A stretch of 64,000 bases of DNA from Pseudomaricurvus sp965656525 (GTDB lineage Bacteria; Pseudomonadota; Gammaproteobacteria; Pseudomonadales; Cellvibrionaceae), in NCBI GenBank assembly GCA_965656525.1, contig CBFHKY010000009.1:85154-149153 (forward strand), read 5' to 3'. The notes under the pieces are model-generated. The model was not told the origin of the DNA and made no database searches. It saw only the letters and a list, made by a program, of their open reading frames with translations. Positions within the stretch are counted from its first letter, which is position 1. The number at the start of each line of letters is the position of its first letter. Made by a program: the position numbers and the translations under genes. This document shows positions 26,303 to 34,327 of the stretch, piece after piece.

Positions 26303-28018
26303 ATGTCGGGCATTAGAATTCTTACCGTAGATGATAACCCTTACAACCGAGATATTTTAGCTTTCACACTGGAAGATGCCGGTTACGATGTTATACAGGC
26401 AGCTAATGGACAAGAGGCTGTCGATAAAATCCATGAAGATGACACTATTGCATTGGTGCTCATGGATGTTGAAATGCCCGTAATGGATGGTCGTGAAGCG
26501 ACGATTTACATTAAAAAACACTTTCTGGGTCGTTTTATCCCGATTATTTTTGTCTCGGCAGAGCAAGAAGAGCAAGCATTAGCAGAGTGCTTAGATGCCG
26601 GTGGGGATGACTTTTTATCCAAGCCCTTCGGTCGCAGTATTTTATTGGCCAAAATTGCTGCACATTCACGAACACTCAGTCTATACAGTGAACTGCAAAG
26701 CATTAATCAACGCTTGTCGTTTCATAAAAATTTAATGGATCGTGAACACGCGATCGTAGAGCATATTTTTAAGAACAGCATGTCTCGGGTTGAGACCCAA
26801 TGTCACAACCTTCATTACCATATATCGCCCATGTCCATGTTTAACGGCGATGTGCTGCTGGTGTCGCCGAGCCCCTCTGGTGGACTTTATGTACTGCTCG
26901 GCGACTTTACTGGGCATGGTTTGGCTGCGGCCATTGGCTGTCTGCCTGTGTCTGATGTGTTTTACAGCATGTGCGCAGTGCAGCTGGGTGTTTCCGAAAT
27001 TGCTCAAGAAATTAATCGTAAGCTGCAAAATTTACTGCCCGGAAATATGTTTTTCTGTGCCTCCATTATCGAGTTATCGGCAGGTGGAGATCGGCTAACG
27101 TATTGGGCCGGTGGTATGAATGATATACTGATCGTGAACCCCAAAGACCATTCATTTACTGTGCTGCAATCACAGCATATGCCTTTAGGTGTGTTGAGCC
27201 CCCAAGAGTTTGATGCGAAATCGGATGTGATTACCACCCCAAAAGGGCATCGGTTAATTGTGTACACGGATGGCATTATCGAAAGTCAAAACCTTAATGG
27301 GGAATGGTTTGGGGAAGAGCGTTTGCACGCGTTAATCAAAAGCTATCAGTCAGGAACCTATACGGATCTCATCATCCATGCAGTGTCTGAGTATCGTGAA
27401 GATGGTGAGCAAACGGATGATATGTCATTAGCCGAGATTATTTTTAGCCCAATCATTTATGATCGCGACACCCAGTCTACAACAAAAGAGCCGGATGCAA
27501 AGCACAGAGCCATTCCTTGGCAGCTGTCGGTTCACCTGTCTGAAAAAGACATGAAGCATAATGATGTTATCAACCAGTTGGTTAATCTCATTAAAGACAA
27601 GGGGCGTTTAGCATCTCATTTGGATGTGCTGTACACCGTGCTCAGCGAACTGTTTAGTAACGCCTTAGAACACGGAATTTTACAGCTGGATTCTTGCAAA
27701 AAGAATGATGCCGATGGTTATGTTGAATACTATAAAGATAGAGAAAAAGCGCTAGAGCAGCTCAAATCCGCCTCGATGGATATCGACATAAGTGTCGCTG
27801 GGCCAGAACGTAATAAATTATTAATTAAAGTGACTGACTCGGGAAGTGGCTTTGATATTGATAACGCCACTCAGTTGCCGACAGCGCCAAATTGCCAATT
27901 ACCTGAAGAAGGGGACCTGTCTTATGGTCGCGGAGTAGAGCTGGTGACCTTACTGTGCGAAAGCCTCGTCTACAGTAATAATGGGCGGACAGTAGAGGCA
28001 GTCTACTGCCTAGATTAG
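26303..28018 (+). CDS. HsbR-like response regulator with PP2C phosphatase and HATPase kinase domains
   Basis: A 571-residue protein. The receiver domain (1-125) has phosphoacceptor Asp55 in LMDVEMPVMDG. The SpoIIE/RsbU-type PP2C domain (about 165-385) has LLGDFTGHGLAAAIG and IVYTDGIIESQ. The C-terminal anti-sigma-type histidine kinase ATPase (about 410-570) has LSELFSNALEHG and VTDSGSGFD. This is the architecture of P. aeruginosa HsbR, which phosphorylates or dephosphorylates HsbA and so decides whether HsbA binds the anti-sigma factor FlgM or a diguanylate cyclase. The same role is inferred here, given the upstream STAS gene and flgM 11 kb away. Confidence 0.85.
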   Translation: MSGIRILTVDDNPYNRDILAFTLEDAGYDVIQAANGQEAVDKIHEDDTIALVLMDVEMPVMDGREATIYIKKHFLGRFIPIIFVSAEQEEQALAECLDAGGDDFLSKPFGRSILLAKIAAHSRTLSLYSELQSINQRLSFHKNLMDREHAIVEHIFKNSMSRVETQCHNLHYHISPMSMFNGDVLLVSPSPSGGLYVLLGDFTGHGLAAAIGCLPVSDVFYSMCAVQLGVSEIAQEINRKLQNLLPGNMFFCASIIELSAGGDRLTYWAGGMNDILIVNPKDHSFTVLQSQHMPLGVLSPQEFDAKSDVITTPKGHRLIVYTDGIIESQNLNGEWFGEERLHALIKSYQSGTYTDLIIHAVSEYREDGEQTDDMSLAEIIFSPIIYDRDTQSTTKEPDAKHRAIPWQLSVHLSEKDMKHNDVINQLVNLIKDKGRLASHLDVLYTVLSELFSNALEHGILQLDSCKKNDADGYVEYYKDREKALEQLKSASMDIDISVAGPERNKLLIKVTDSGSGFDIDNATQLPTAPNCQLPEEGDLSYGRGVELVTLLCESLVYSNNGRTVEAVYCLD

Positions 28019-28046
28019 CGTTTGAGCAGTCAACGAGAGCCAGACA

Positions 28047-29438
28047 TTAAAAAATATCATCACGTTGCAACACTGTAACCATGCTTTTGGTTAAGTGATG
28101 GACTTCATCGGTCGTCATGATAAAAGGTGGCATGACATAGACCAACTTACCGAATGGCCGAATCCAAACGTTGTGGTTTACGAAAGCATCTTGTATGACT
28201 TTCATGTTAACGGGATGCGCCATTTCCACCACACCGATAGCACCAATGACTCTTACGTTGGCCACGTGATCAAAGTCTGCGCAAGGCGCAAGTCCAGCTT
28301 GAAGTTCACTTTCAATGCGTTTTACGTGCCCGTGCCAATCGCTATCTAACAGCAATCGAGTGCTAGCTAAAGCGGTGGCTGTGGCTAACGGGTTACCCAT
28401 AAAAGTGGGGCCGTGCATGAACACACCAGCTTCCCCACGACAGATGCCATCGGATATTTTATCGTTACACAGTGTGGCGGCTAGGGTCATGTAGCCGCCA
28501 GTCAAGGCTTTACCCAAGCATAAAATATCGGGTGCTATATCGGCATGCTCACAAGCGAAAAGAGTACCAGTGCGACCGAACCCAGTTGCGATTTCATCAG
28601 CAATTAACAAGACGCCATAGCTATCACATAGCTCACGGATATAACGTAGATAGAGCGGTGAGTAGATTCGCATGCCGCCTGCNNNNNNNNNNNNNNNNNN
28701 NNNNNNNNNNNNNNNNNNNNNNNNNNNNNNNNNNNNNNNNNNNNNNNNNNNNNNNNNNNNNNNNNNNNNNNNNNNNNNNNNNCCTTGAACTACAGGTTCT
28801 AAAATGATGGCTGCCAGTTCATTCTGATGCTGCTTAAACGTATTTTCTAAGGTACAGAGGTAGTCAAGATTGACGGGCTCGGCAAACCCCAGCGGTGGTG
28901 CTTCTACAAAATGATGTTGAGTTAAATTGTTGGCAAACAAATGATGCATTCCCGTTACTGGGTCACAAGCCGACATCGCACCAAACGTATCGCCATGGTA
29001 ACCGTTACGCAAACTGAGCAGTTTGTTTTTTTGGGGTAATTGTTGGCTGTGCCAATATTGCAGTGCCATTTTGATGGCGACTTCGACAGCTACCGAGCCA
29101 GAATCGCTAAAGAACACTTTGTTCAAATTTCCGGGCGTTATCTGAACCAACAGTTCAGCCAGTTCTGCTGCTGGCTGATGAGTTAGACCACCAAACATCA
29201 CATGGGATACTTTGTCTATCTGTTGCTTGGCAGCGTCATTCAGGGTTGGATGGTTGTAACCGTGAATCGCACACCACCACGATGCCATGCCATCTAACAG
29301 CTCGCGGCCATCTTCGAGTACCAATGTGCAGTTATGCGCTGAGGCCACAGGGTAAACGATTGGGGCTTCTAAAAAAGAAGAATAGGGGTGCCAGACATAG
29401 CGTTTGTCTAGATCAAGAATGTGCTCACTGTTGTCCAT
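28047..29438 (-). CDS. bioA: Adenosylmethionine-8-amino-7-oxononanoate aminotransferase, interrupted by an N run
   Basis: A PLP aminotransferase of the biotin pathway converting KAPA to DAPA with SAM as amino donor. DKRYVWHPYSSF, GMASWWCAIHGYNHP, RNGYHGDTFGAMS and LLIADEIATGFGRTG with LCLGKALTGGY (PLP lysine) are typical. The 100 N at 28683-28782 split EPVVQ from AGGMRIY. One restored base makes EPVVQ-G-AGGMRIY, identical in layout to E. coli, and a normal length of about 430. The gene stands alone, away from bioBFCD. A 6-bp inverted repeat (GGCCTC/GAGGCC, 29442-29463) overlaps its ribosome binding site. Confidence 0.94.
   Translation of the reverse strand: MDNSEHILDLDKRYVWHPYSSFLEAPIVYPVASAHNCTLVLEDGRELLDGMASWWCAIHGYNHPTLNDAAKQQIDKVSHVMFGGLTHQPAAELAELLVQITPGNLNKVFFSDSGSVAVEVAIKMALQYWHSQQLPQKNKLLSLRNGYHGDTFGAMSACDPVTGMHHLFANNLTQHHFVEAPPLGFAEPVNLDYLCTLENTFKQHQNELAAIILEPVVQXXXXXXXXXXXXXXXXXXXXXXXXXXXXXXXXXXAGGMRIYSPLYLRYIRELCDSYGVLLIADEIATGFGRTGTLFACEHADIAPDILCLGKALTGGYMTLAATLCNDKISDGICRGEAGVFMHGPTFMGNPLATATALASTRLLLDSDWHGHVKRIESELQAGLAPCADFDHVANVRVIGAIGVVEMAHPVNMKVIQDAFVNHNVWIRPFGKLVYVMPPFIMTTDEVHHLTKSMVTVLQRDDIF
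28683..28782. other. Run of 100 N (assembly gap) inside bioA
   Basis: On the minus strand the flanks read GTT CAA GG and GCA GGC GGC. One base completes a Gly codon and restores the conserved VQGAGGM. The run seems to hide a single base. Confidence 0.88.
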
Positions 29439-29535
29439 GGGGGCCTCTCAATATCAGGAGGCCATTGTAGGTGGCTGACAATGAAACGCAAGTTAGACCA
29501 TTGAATTGTCAGCCAGCGGTACAGCCATGAAGTGA

Positions 29536-31107
29536 TTAATTAAATCGCTCTACAAGCTGGAATTGACCCGTGGTGAGCTCGTTCACCTCTTGGTTCAGTG
29601 CGGCTGCAGATTCTGCCTCACGCTGTGTTTTGATGGCAATATCTGAAATAGACTTGGTGTTGTTCTCAATTTCTACCGCCGTAGAGGATTGCTCTTCAGC
29701 GGCTGAAGCAATCTGTTGTGACATATCATCGATGGTGTTCACCGCGGCAAAGATCTTATCCAATGCTTCATTAACATGGTTTACCTCTTCAACGCTTTGC
29801 GTGGTCAGGCCCTCACAGGCTTGCATGCCACTTTTCGCATCGCGAATGGAAGCGCTGAGTTTTTCAATGATATTTTGAATGTGCTGAGTGGATTCCTGGG
29901 TGCGCTGTGCCAGTGTGCGAACCTCGTCGGCCACTACTGCAAAACCTCGTCCTTGCTCACCGGCGCGAGCGGCCTCAATGGCAGCATTTAATGCCAATAA
30001 ATTAGTTTGCTCTGCAATACTGCCAATCACATCCACCACAGATGAGATCTCATCACTGTCAGACGCTAAACGAGTGACCACTGTCGCTAGCTCGGTCACG
30101 GTCTGTGAAAGCCCCTGAATGGCTGTGGAGGCATCGGATAGTACTTGGCGACCCTCACCAACCTGGTGAATCGCATCAGTGGTGGCAGTAGAAGTCCTGT
30201 TGGTCCCTTCGGCAACCTCATGCACAGCTTGTGACATTTGATGCATAGACAGTGCGACTTTTTCAGTCTCTTGTAGCTGCTCTGTCATGCCATTATGGGT
30301 ATGACGGGCCTGAGTCAGTGCCTCCTCTGAGCGATCCATGACATGACGTGACGATTCTACAAAACGTCTAAGAGCGGTTCTGAGTCGAGCTTTTAAGGCC
30401 ATTTGAGCGAATAAGATCTCACCTTGAGCATCGGCGCGCCCCGTATAAATATAAGCGGCGAATGGGTCATGTACGGTTTCTCTGGCTTGCCGAAGCAGCT
30501 CACGGTTTTGCTGATATTGAACCCAATAACTTAATAGGCTGATTAGAGTGGCGGTAGCACAATGTACTATTACGGAGGCAACGGTAAGGCTAGAGCTTAA
30601 CAATTGTCCAGCAAGCAGAAGTACGACTGAAGGAACGGCGACTTTTAAGAACGAAGTGGCCGGCTGTTGCCAGCGTTTCCAAAAAGAGATCGCATTGTCG
30701 CCTCGATTGACACGCTGATAGGTTTGCTCCGCTCTGGCAATCAACTCGGCACTGGCTTTCACACGCACAGATTCGTAGCCAGTTACCTTACCGCTCTTTT
30801 TTAACGGTGTGACATAAGCATCTACCCAATAATGATCGCCATTCTTGCAGCGGTTTTTAACGACTCCCATCCACGGCTTGCCGGATTTATTGGCATTCCA
30901 AAGCATTTCAAAAGCTACGGCCGGCATATCTGGGTGACGCAAAAGGTTGTGAGGTTTGTTGATCAATTCATCGCGAGAAAAGCCAGCAATGTTACAAAAG
31001 TGATCATTACAAAACGTAATAATACCTCGGGTGTCCGTTGCAGAAATGATTTCCTGCTCTGGTTGGAATGTGACCTCGCGATTGGTCACCGGCCCATTGT
31101 TACGCAT
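29536..31107 (-). CDS. aer: Aer-type aerotaxis receptor (PAS-MCP)
   Basis: A 523-residue chemoreceptor. The N-terminal PAS domain (about 15-120; TDTRGIITFCNDHFCNIAGF, NKPHNLLRHPDMP, CKNGDHYWVDAYVTP) matches the FAD-binding PAS of Aer and has no periplasmic part. A hydrophobic hairpin (about 155-200) anchors it to the inner membrane. The signalling hairpin tip is EQTNLLALNAAIEAARAGEQ. It reports redox or oxygen state to CheA. It sits alone on the minus strand between bioA and the PilZ gene; I found no sigma28 or sigma54 motif upstream. Confidence 0.9.
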   Translation of the reverse strand: MRNNGPVTNREVTFQPEQEIISATDTRGIITFCNDHFCNIAGFSRDELINKPHNLLRHPDMPAVAFEMLWNANKSGKPWMGVVKNRCKNGDHYWVDAYVTPLKKSGKVTGYESVRVKASAELIARAEQTYQRVNRGDNAISFWKRWQQPATSFLKVAVPSVVLLLAGQLLSSSLTVASVIVHCATATLISLLSYWVQYQQNRELLRQARETVHDPFAAYIYTGRADAQGEILFAQMALKARLRTALRRFVESSRHVMDRSEEALTQARHTHNGMTEQLQETEKVALSMHQMSQAVHEVAEGTNRTSTATTDAIHQVGEGRQVLSDASTAIQGLSQTVTELATVVTRLASDSDEISSVVDVIGSIAEQTNLLALNAAIEAARAGEQGRGFAVVADEVRTLAQRTQESTQHIQNIIEKLSASIRDAKSGMQACEGLTTQSVEEVNHVNEALDKIFAAVNTIDDMSQQIASAAEEQSSTAVEIENNTKSISDIAIKTQREAESAAALNQEVNELTTGQFQLVERFN

Positions 31108-31284
31108 AATTTATCCTTAGACCTATATTTTTAGCCGCTGGTAGAACCCTTACTCATAGCATAGTAATCATTGCCTAGAATGCACGTTATCTAACAACAA
31201 TCAGTCAATCGCATTCTTTGAATAGAATGGTGCGCGAGATGACGAAATCTATAGCAATCTACTTGGGTTCTTGAGTTTTTTGAG

Positions 31285-32049
31285 CTATGCGGCCTCGACG
31301 TTATTACAAAAGCTTGATATCACGGATTCCAGTTGTTGTTTGGTGGCAACTGGGCAATTCATAAATTCTATGCTGACTTCGGTATGCCGGTAGGGTCGTC
31401 GACAAAACCGGAACGCTTTAACCTTGGCTTCACAGCGAATTTTGATGTCATGAAGCAGCTCAAATTCACACAGAGAAATGTGACCATTACGCTCGAGTTG
31501 ATCGACTATGTTGCCTCCAATGGTCAAGCGCATTCCGCCAGCTGAGAGGTTCGTCGCTGTGGCAAACCAAGTAGCGTTACGAGGCGATTCGAGCTTTATC
31601 GTGAGCGGGCTTTCCTTGCTCAGTTCAATACGAGGGTAGCGTCGACGCTGCCGATATTGCACGGTGTCTGGCAAAGTGAGTGTATAAATGAAGCCTGATC
31701 GGTTTTGCACAATGCTTTCAACGGTTCCAGTAAAGCTTAGAATCTGTCCATTATGATGATGTTTGACTTGAAATTGGTCTCCTACACGATGTGGCTCACC
31801 GTACGGTTGTGGGAATAGTTCATCCAGTTCGATGGTTTGTTCCTGCATATTCACCGCGAGTATCATGCTCTGATATGTCCGCCCTGTTGCAGAGCAAACT
31901 ACCTCTAATAGCTGTCGTTTCTCTTGCAGCGCTAACAGGTGGCGGTAGCGGTTAATCTGTTTAGCCAGATTCACAACAGACGCGGTGTGAGTTTGCTCCA
32001 CTTGAGGTTGACGACGAATTTTTTGCATCACGGCTTGCAAAAATGACAT
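31285..32049 (-). CDS. PilZ-domain flagellar brake protein (YcgR/FlgZ-like)
   Basis: A 254-residue two-domain protein. The N-terminal YcgR-type domain (about 50-130) precedes a PilZ domain with the c-di-GMP-binding arginine motif RQRRRYPRIEL and the second motif NLSAGGMRL. On binding c-di-GMP, such proteins interact with the flagellar motor or stator and slow swimming. In P. aeruginosa the homologue FlgZ lies beside flgMN. Here the gene is about 6 kb from flgN, but a sigma54 promoter 77 bases upstream places it in the flagellar regulon, which supports the call. Confidence 0.87.
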   Translation of the reverse strand: MSFLQAVMQKIRRQPQVEQTHTASVVNLAKQINRYRHLLALQEKRQLLEVVCSATGRTYQSMILAVNMQEQTIELDELFPQPYGEPHRVGDQFQVKHHHNGQILSFTGTVESIVQNRSGFIYTLTLPDTVQYRQRRRYPRIELSKESPLTIKLESPRNATWFATATNLSAGGMRLTIGGNIVDQLERNGHISLCEFELLHDIKIRCEAKVKAFRFCRRPYRHTEVSIEFMNCPVATKQQLESVISSFCNNVEAA

Positions 32050-32125
32050 GTAAGTCGACTCCTAAAAATAAGTTCTATCCCAGCCATGCATTGTGGCTAG
32101 GTTGTTCAATGCTAAATCATAGATA

Positions 32126-32140
32126 GCAACCGTTATGCCA
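32126..32140 (-). promoter_or_regulatory. sigma54 promoter of the PilZ gene
   Basis: On the minus strand TGGCATAACGGTTGC, that is GG-N10-GC with the TGGCA and TTGC cores, read toward the PilZ gene. The near-identical element TGGCATAAGCGTTGC precedes flgB. Confidence 0.82.
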
Positions 32141-32379
32141 AATTGAAAATGAACGGTGTGATTTTTGTTAACTTCAATAAAAACAATGACTTATTATTTT
32201 TTTGGCGAATTAAAACCGTTTGAGAGCCGTTTGGGTAGGGTATAAATCTGCCGCCGAGCGGCAAGGGCGCGTCATACTAAAAATAGGGGATACTTGAATA
32301 AAGCGGAACATTTCCACCGCCGGTTAAAATCCGTACAATGTCGGCCCTTACGATTGTTCACCCCTAAAGGTAGCTACCA
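32141..32379. other. Intergenic region between the PilZ gene and ttcA
   Basis: Divergent promoter region. It contains a short perfect hairpin, TGCCGC-CGA-GCGGCA, at 32249-32263 in the presumed leader of ttcA. AAAGGTAG at 32366-32373 is the ttcA ribosome binding site. Nothing else is recognised. Confidence 0.45.
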
Positions 32380-33279
32380 GTGACAGACACCCCCGAGCGA
32401 AAGCAGCGTTTAGAGTTCAACAAATTGCAAAAGCGCCTGCGGCGGAATGTAGGCAATGCTATTGTGGATTACAACATGATCGAAGACGGCGATGTGGTTA
32501 TGGCGTGTATCAGTGGTGGTAAAGACAGCTTTGCCATGCTGGACATTTTATTGAACCTGCAAAAAACCGCGCCGGTTTCATTCCAAGTAATTGCCGTAAA
32601 CTTGGATCAAAAGCAGCCTGGGTTTCCAGAACATATTCTGCCTGAATATTTTGAAGCCATTGATGTGCCTTACTATATTGTCGATAAAGACACCTACAGT
32701 GTCGTACGGCAAAAAATCCCAGCGGGTCAAAAAACCTGTGGATTGTGTTCTCGTTTGCGTCGGGGCACGCTTTACGCGTTTGCGGAAAAAATCGGAGCAA
32801 CCAAGCTGGCGCTGGGGCATCACATGGACGACATCGTTGAAACGTTGTTTCTCAACATGTTTCACGGCAGCCGTTTGAAGGCCATGCCGCCTAAACTGCG
32901 CTCCGACGATAAACGTAATGTGGTGATACGACCTTTAGCCTACTGTCGTGAATCTGACTTGATTGCTTACGCTGATTACAAGCAATTCCCCATCATTCCT
33001 TGCAACCTCTGCGGCTCTCAAGAAAACCTGCAGCGTCAGGCGGTAAAGAGCATGTTGCACCAGTGGGAAAAAGATGATGTCAGCCGTGTAGAAAGGATCT
33101 TCAAATCCATACAGAATGTATCGCCTAGTCAACTGGCTGACACACAGTTGTTTGATTTTGCGGCATTACCCCTGGATCGCAGTGGCGAAAGGGCTGATTA
33201 CGATTATGATGAAGCTACGGTTGGCGCCTCTAATATTCCAGTCGGTGTCAATATTGTTGAAGCGATTGAAATCCACTGA
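32380..33279 (+). CDS. ttcA: tRNA 2-thiocytidine(32) synthetase TtcA
   Basis: A 299-residue PP-loop ATPase with an iron-sulfur cluster, making 2-thiocytidine at position 32 of certain tRNAs. The PP-loop SGGKDS is at residues 45-50, and cysteine pairs are CGLC (about 122-125) and CNLC (about 213-216). The start is GTG, supported by AAAGGTAG upstream and by the usual TtcA N-terminal sequence (ERKQRLEFNKLQKRLRRNVG). Length fits the family. Confidence 0.96.
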   Translation: MTDTPERKQRLEFNKLQKRLRRNVGNAIVDYNMIEDGDVVMACISGGKDSFAMLDILLNLQKTAPVSFQVIAVNLDQKQPGFPEHILPEYFEAIDVPYYIVDKDTYSVVRQKIPAGQKTCGLCSRLRRGTLYAFAEKIGATKLALGHHMDDIVETLFLNMFHGSRLKAMPPKLRSDDKRNVVIRPLAYCRESDLIAYADYKQFPIIPCNLCGSQENLQRQAVKSMLHQWEKDDVSRVERIFKSIQNVSPSQLADTQLFDFAALPLDRSGERADYDYDEATVGASNIPVGVNIVEAIEIH

Positions 33280-33303
33280 TGTCCATCCGCTTTGAATACA
33301 CAC

Positions 33304-33335
33304 CTGATTAACCCTTCTGCCACGGGGTTAATCAG
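33304..33335. terminator. Perfect inverted repeat between ttcA and the convergent phosphoribosyltransferase gene
   Basis: CTGATTAACCC (33304-33314) and GGGTTAATCAG (33325-33335) form an 11-bp stem with a 10-base loop, 25 bases after the ttcA stop and between convergent genes. No T-run follows on either strand, so bidirectional termination is likely but not proven. Confidence 0.55.
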
Positions 33336-33437
33336 TGCAGTAACCCGCTTATTGCTCATCAAGGGTTAAACGGTCGAACCTAAATAGCGGAAAGGGCGTG
33401 TATTGAAAAGGACTTTTGAAACCTGATGAATATCGTC

Positions 33438-33983
33438 CTAAGGCTCATCCATTAACAACAGGCTATAGTTGGCAATATTGGCTTCATTCAATCGTTGGGT
33501 GCCACCTAAGTGCATCAAGCTCAAAATGGATACGGCTTCGGCCACACTGGCTTCGCAGCGTTTTATCAACTGTGTGGCCGCGAGCATACTGTCACCTCTG
33601 CCGATAACATCGTCTACCAGTAAGACCCTGTTGCCAAAGCTCAATGATCCAGAAGCAATATCGTAAGTGTCAGTTAGAGTCCCGTGTGTGTAATCGAGCC
33701 TTTCGACAGGGGCACGCTGCTCCCCATTTTTGCGAATCATTAGCAGAGGCTTGTTCAAGGCGTAGGCTAGATTAGACCCCAGCAAACAGCCAAAACCATC
33801 CAAGGCCGCAATGTGGGTGATGTCCCAATCCAAATAGCGTTGTACCAAAGCGTCAGTAATCATTCTGGTAGCACGGGGATTGGCAAACAGTGGGGCAATG
33901 TCTTTATACCATAAGCCCGTATCGGGCCAGTTTTCGATGGTAGGTGTGCAGGATCGGATTAAAAACTCATCAATTTGACTCAT
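33438..33983 (-). CDS. Purine phosphoribosyltransferase (adenine phosphoribosyltransferase-like)
   Basis: A 181-residue type I phosphoribosyltransferase. WYKDIAPLFANP resembles the Apt N-terminal segment, and the PRPP loop reads VLLVDDVIGRGDSM (canonical Apt: DDxxATGGT). The RKNGEQRAP loop fits the Apt flexible loop region, which usually reads RKPGKLP. The changes in both loops suggest either a diverged Apt or a paralogue with another purine substrate. It should salvage a free purine base to its nucleotide with PRPP. The gene is convergent with ttcA. Confidence 0.75.
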   Translation of the reverse strand: MSQIDEFLIRSCTPTIENWPDTGLWYKDIAPLFANPRATRMITDALVQRYLDWDITHIAALDGFGCLLGSNLAYALNKPLLMIRKNGEQRAPVERLDYTHGTLTDTYDIASGSLSFGNRVLLVDDVIGRGDSMLAATQLIKRCEASVAEAVSILSLMHLGGTQRLNEANIANYSLLLMDEP

Positions 33984-34327
33984 ACTTTTGCCTTTTCTAT
34001 CTTGAGCGCTCGAAATACAAAGATATTTCTTAATACGTAAACTTGGGAAACCTCAGAAACGGTCGTAGCCGATGTAAGGTATTTCATCACTGAAAAAATA
34101 ACGTCAATATCGGGAAAAAGCGATAAAACCTTCTATCATCAAGTTAAGCGTAATACACAATGATAGGCTTAATACCTTAAGTGCCCATAGAAATGAAATA
34201 TCGATAAACCATTACTGCCTTAAAGTATACGAGATAGCGAAAGAATCGATAAGATAACGCTATGCGAATACTCCATCACGCCAGCATCAGACGGCTCACT
34301 GGTATCGTCTGAGTTAAGGAACCAGCT
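33984..34327. other. Intergenic region with divergent promoters
   Basis: 344 AT-rich bases between the phosphoribosyltransferase start and the GGDEF-EAL start. A small inverted repeat (CAGACG...CGTCTG) lies about 35 bases before the GGDEF-EAL start and AAGGAA is its ribosome binding site. No sigma54 or sigma28 motif, RNA gene or open frame was found. Confidence 0.4.

Noticed and set aside
30000..30118. Plus-strand frames opposite the aer gene (for example 29888-30118)
   Set aside because: They contain reversed MCP tip sequence and arise from the conserved hairpin codons on the minus strand.
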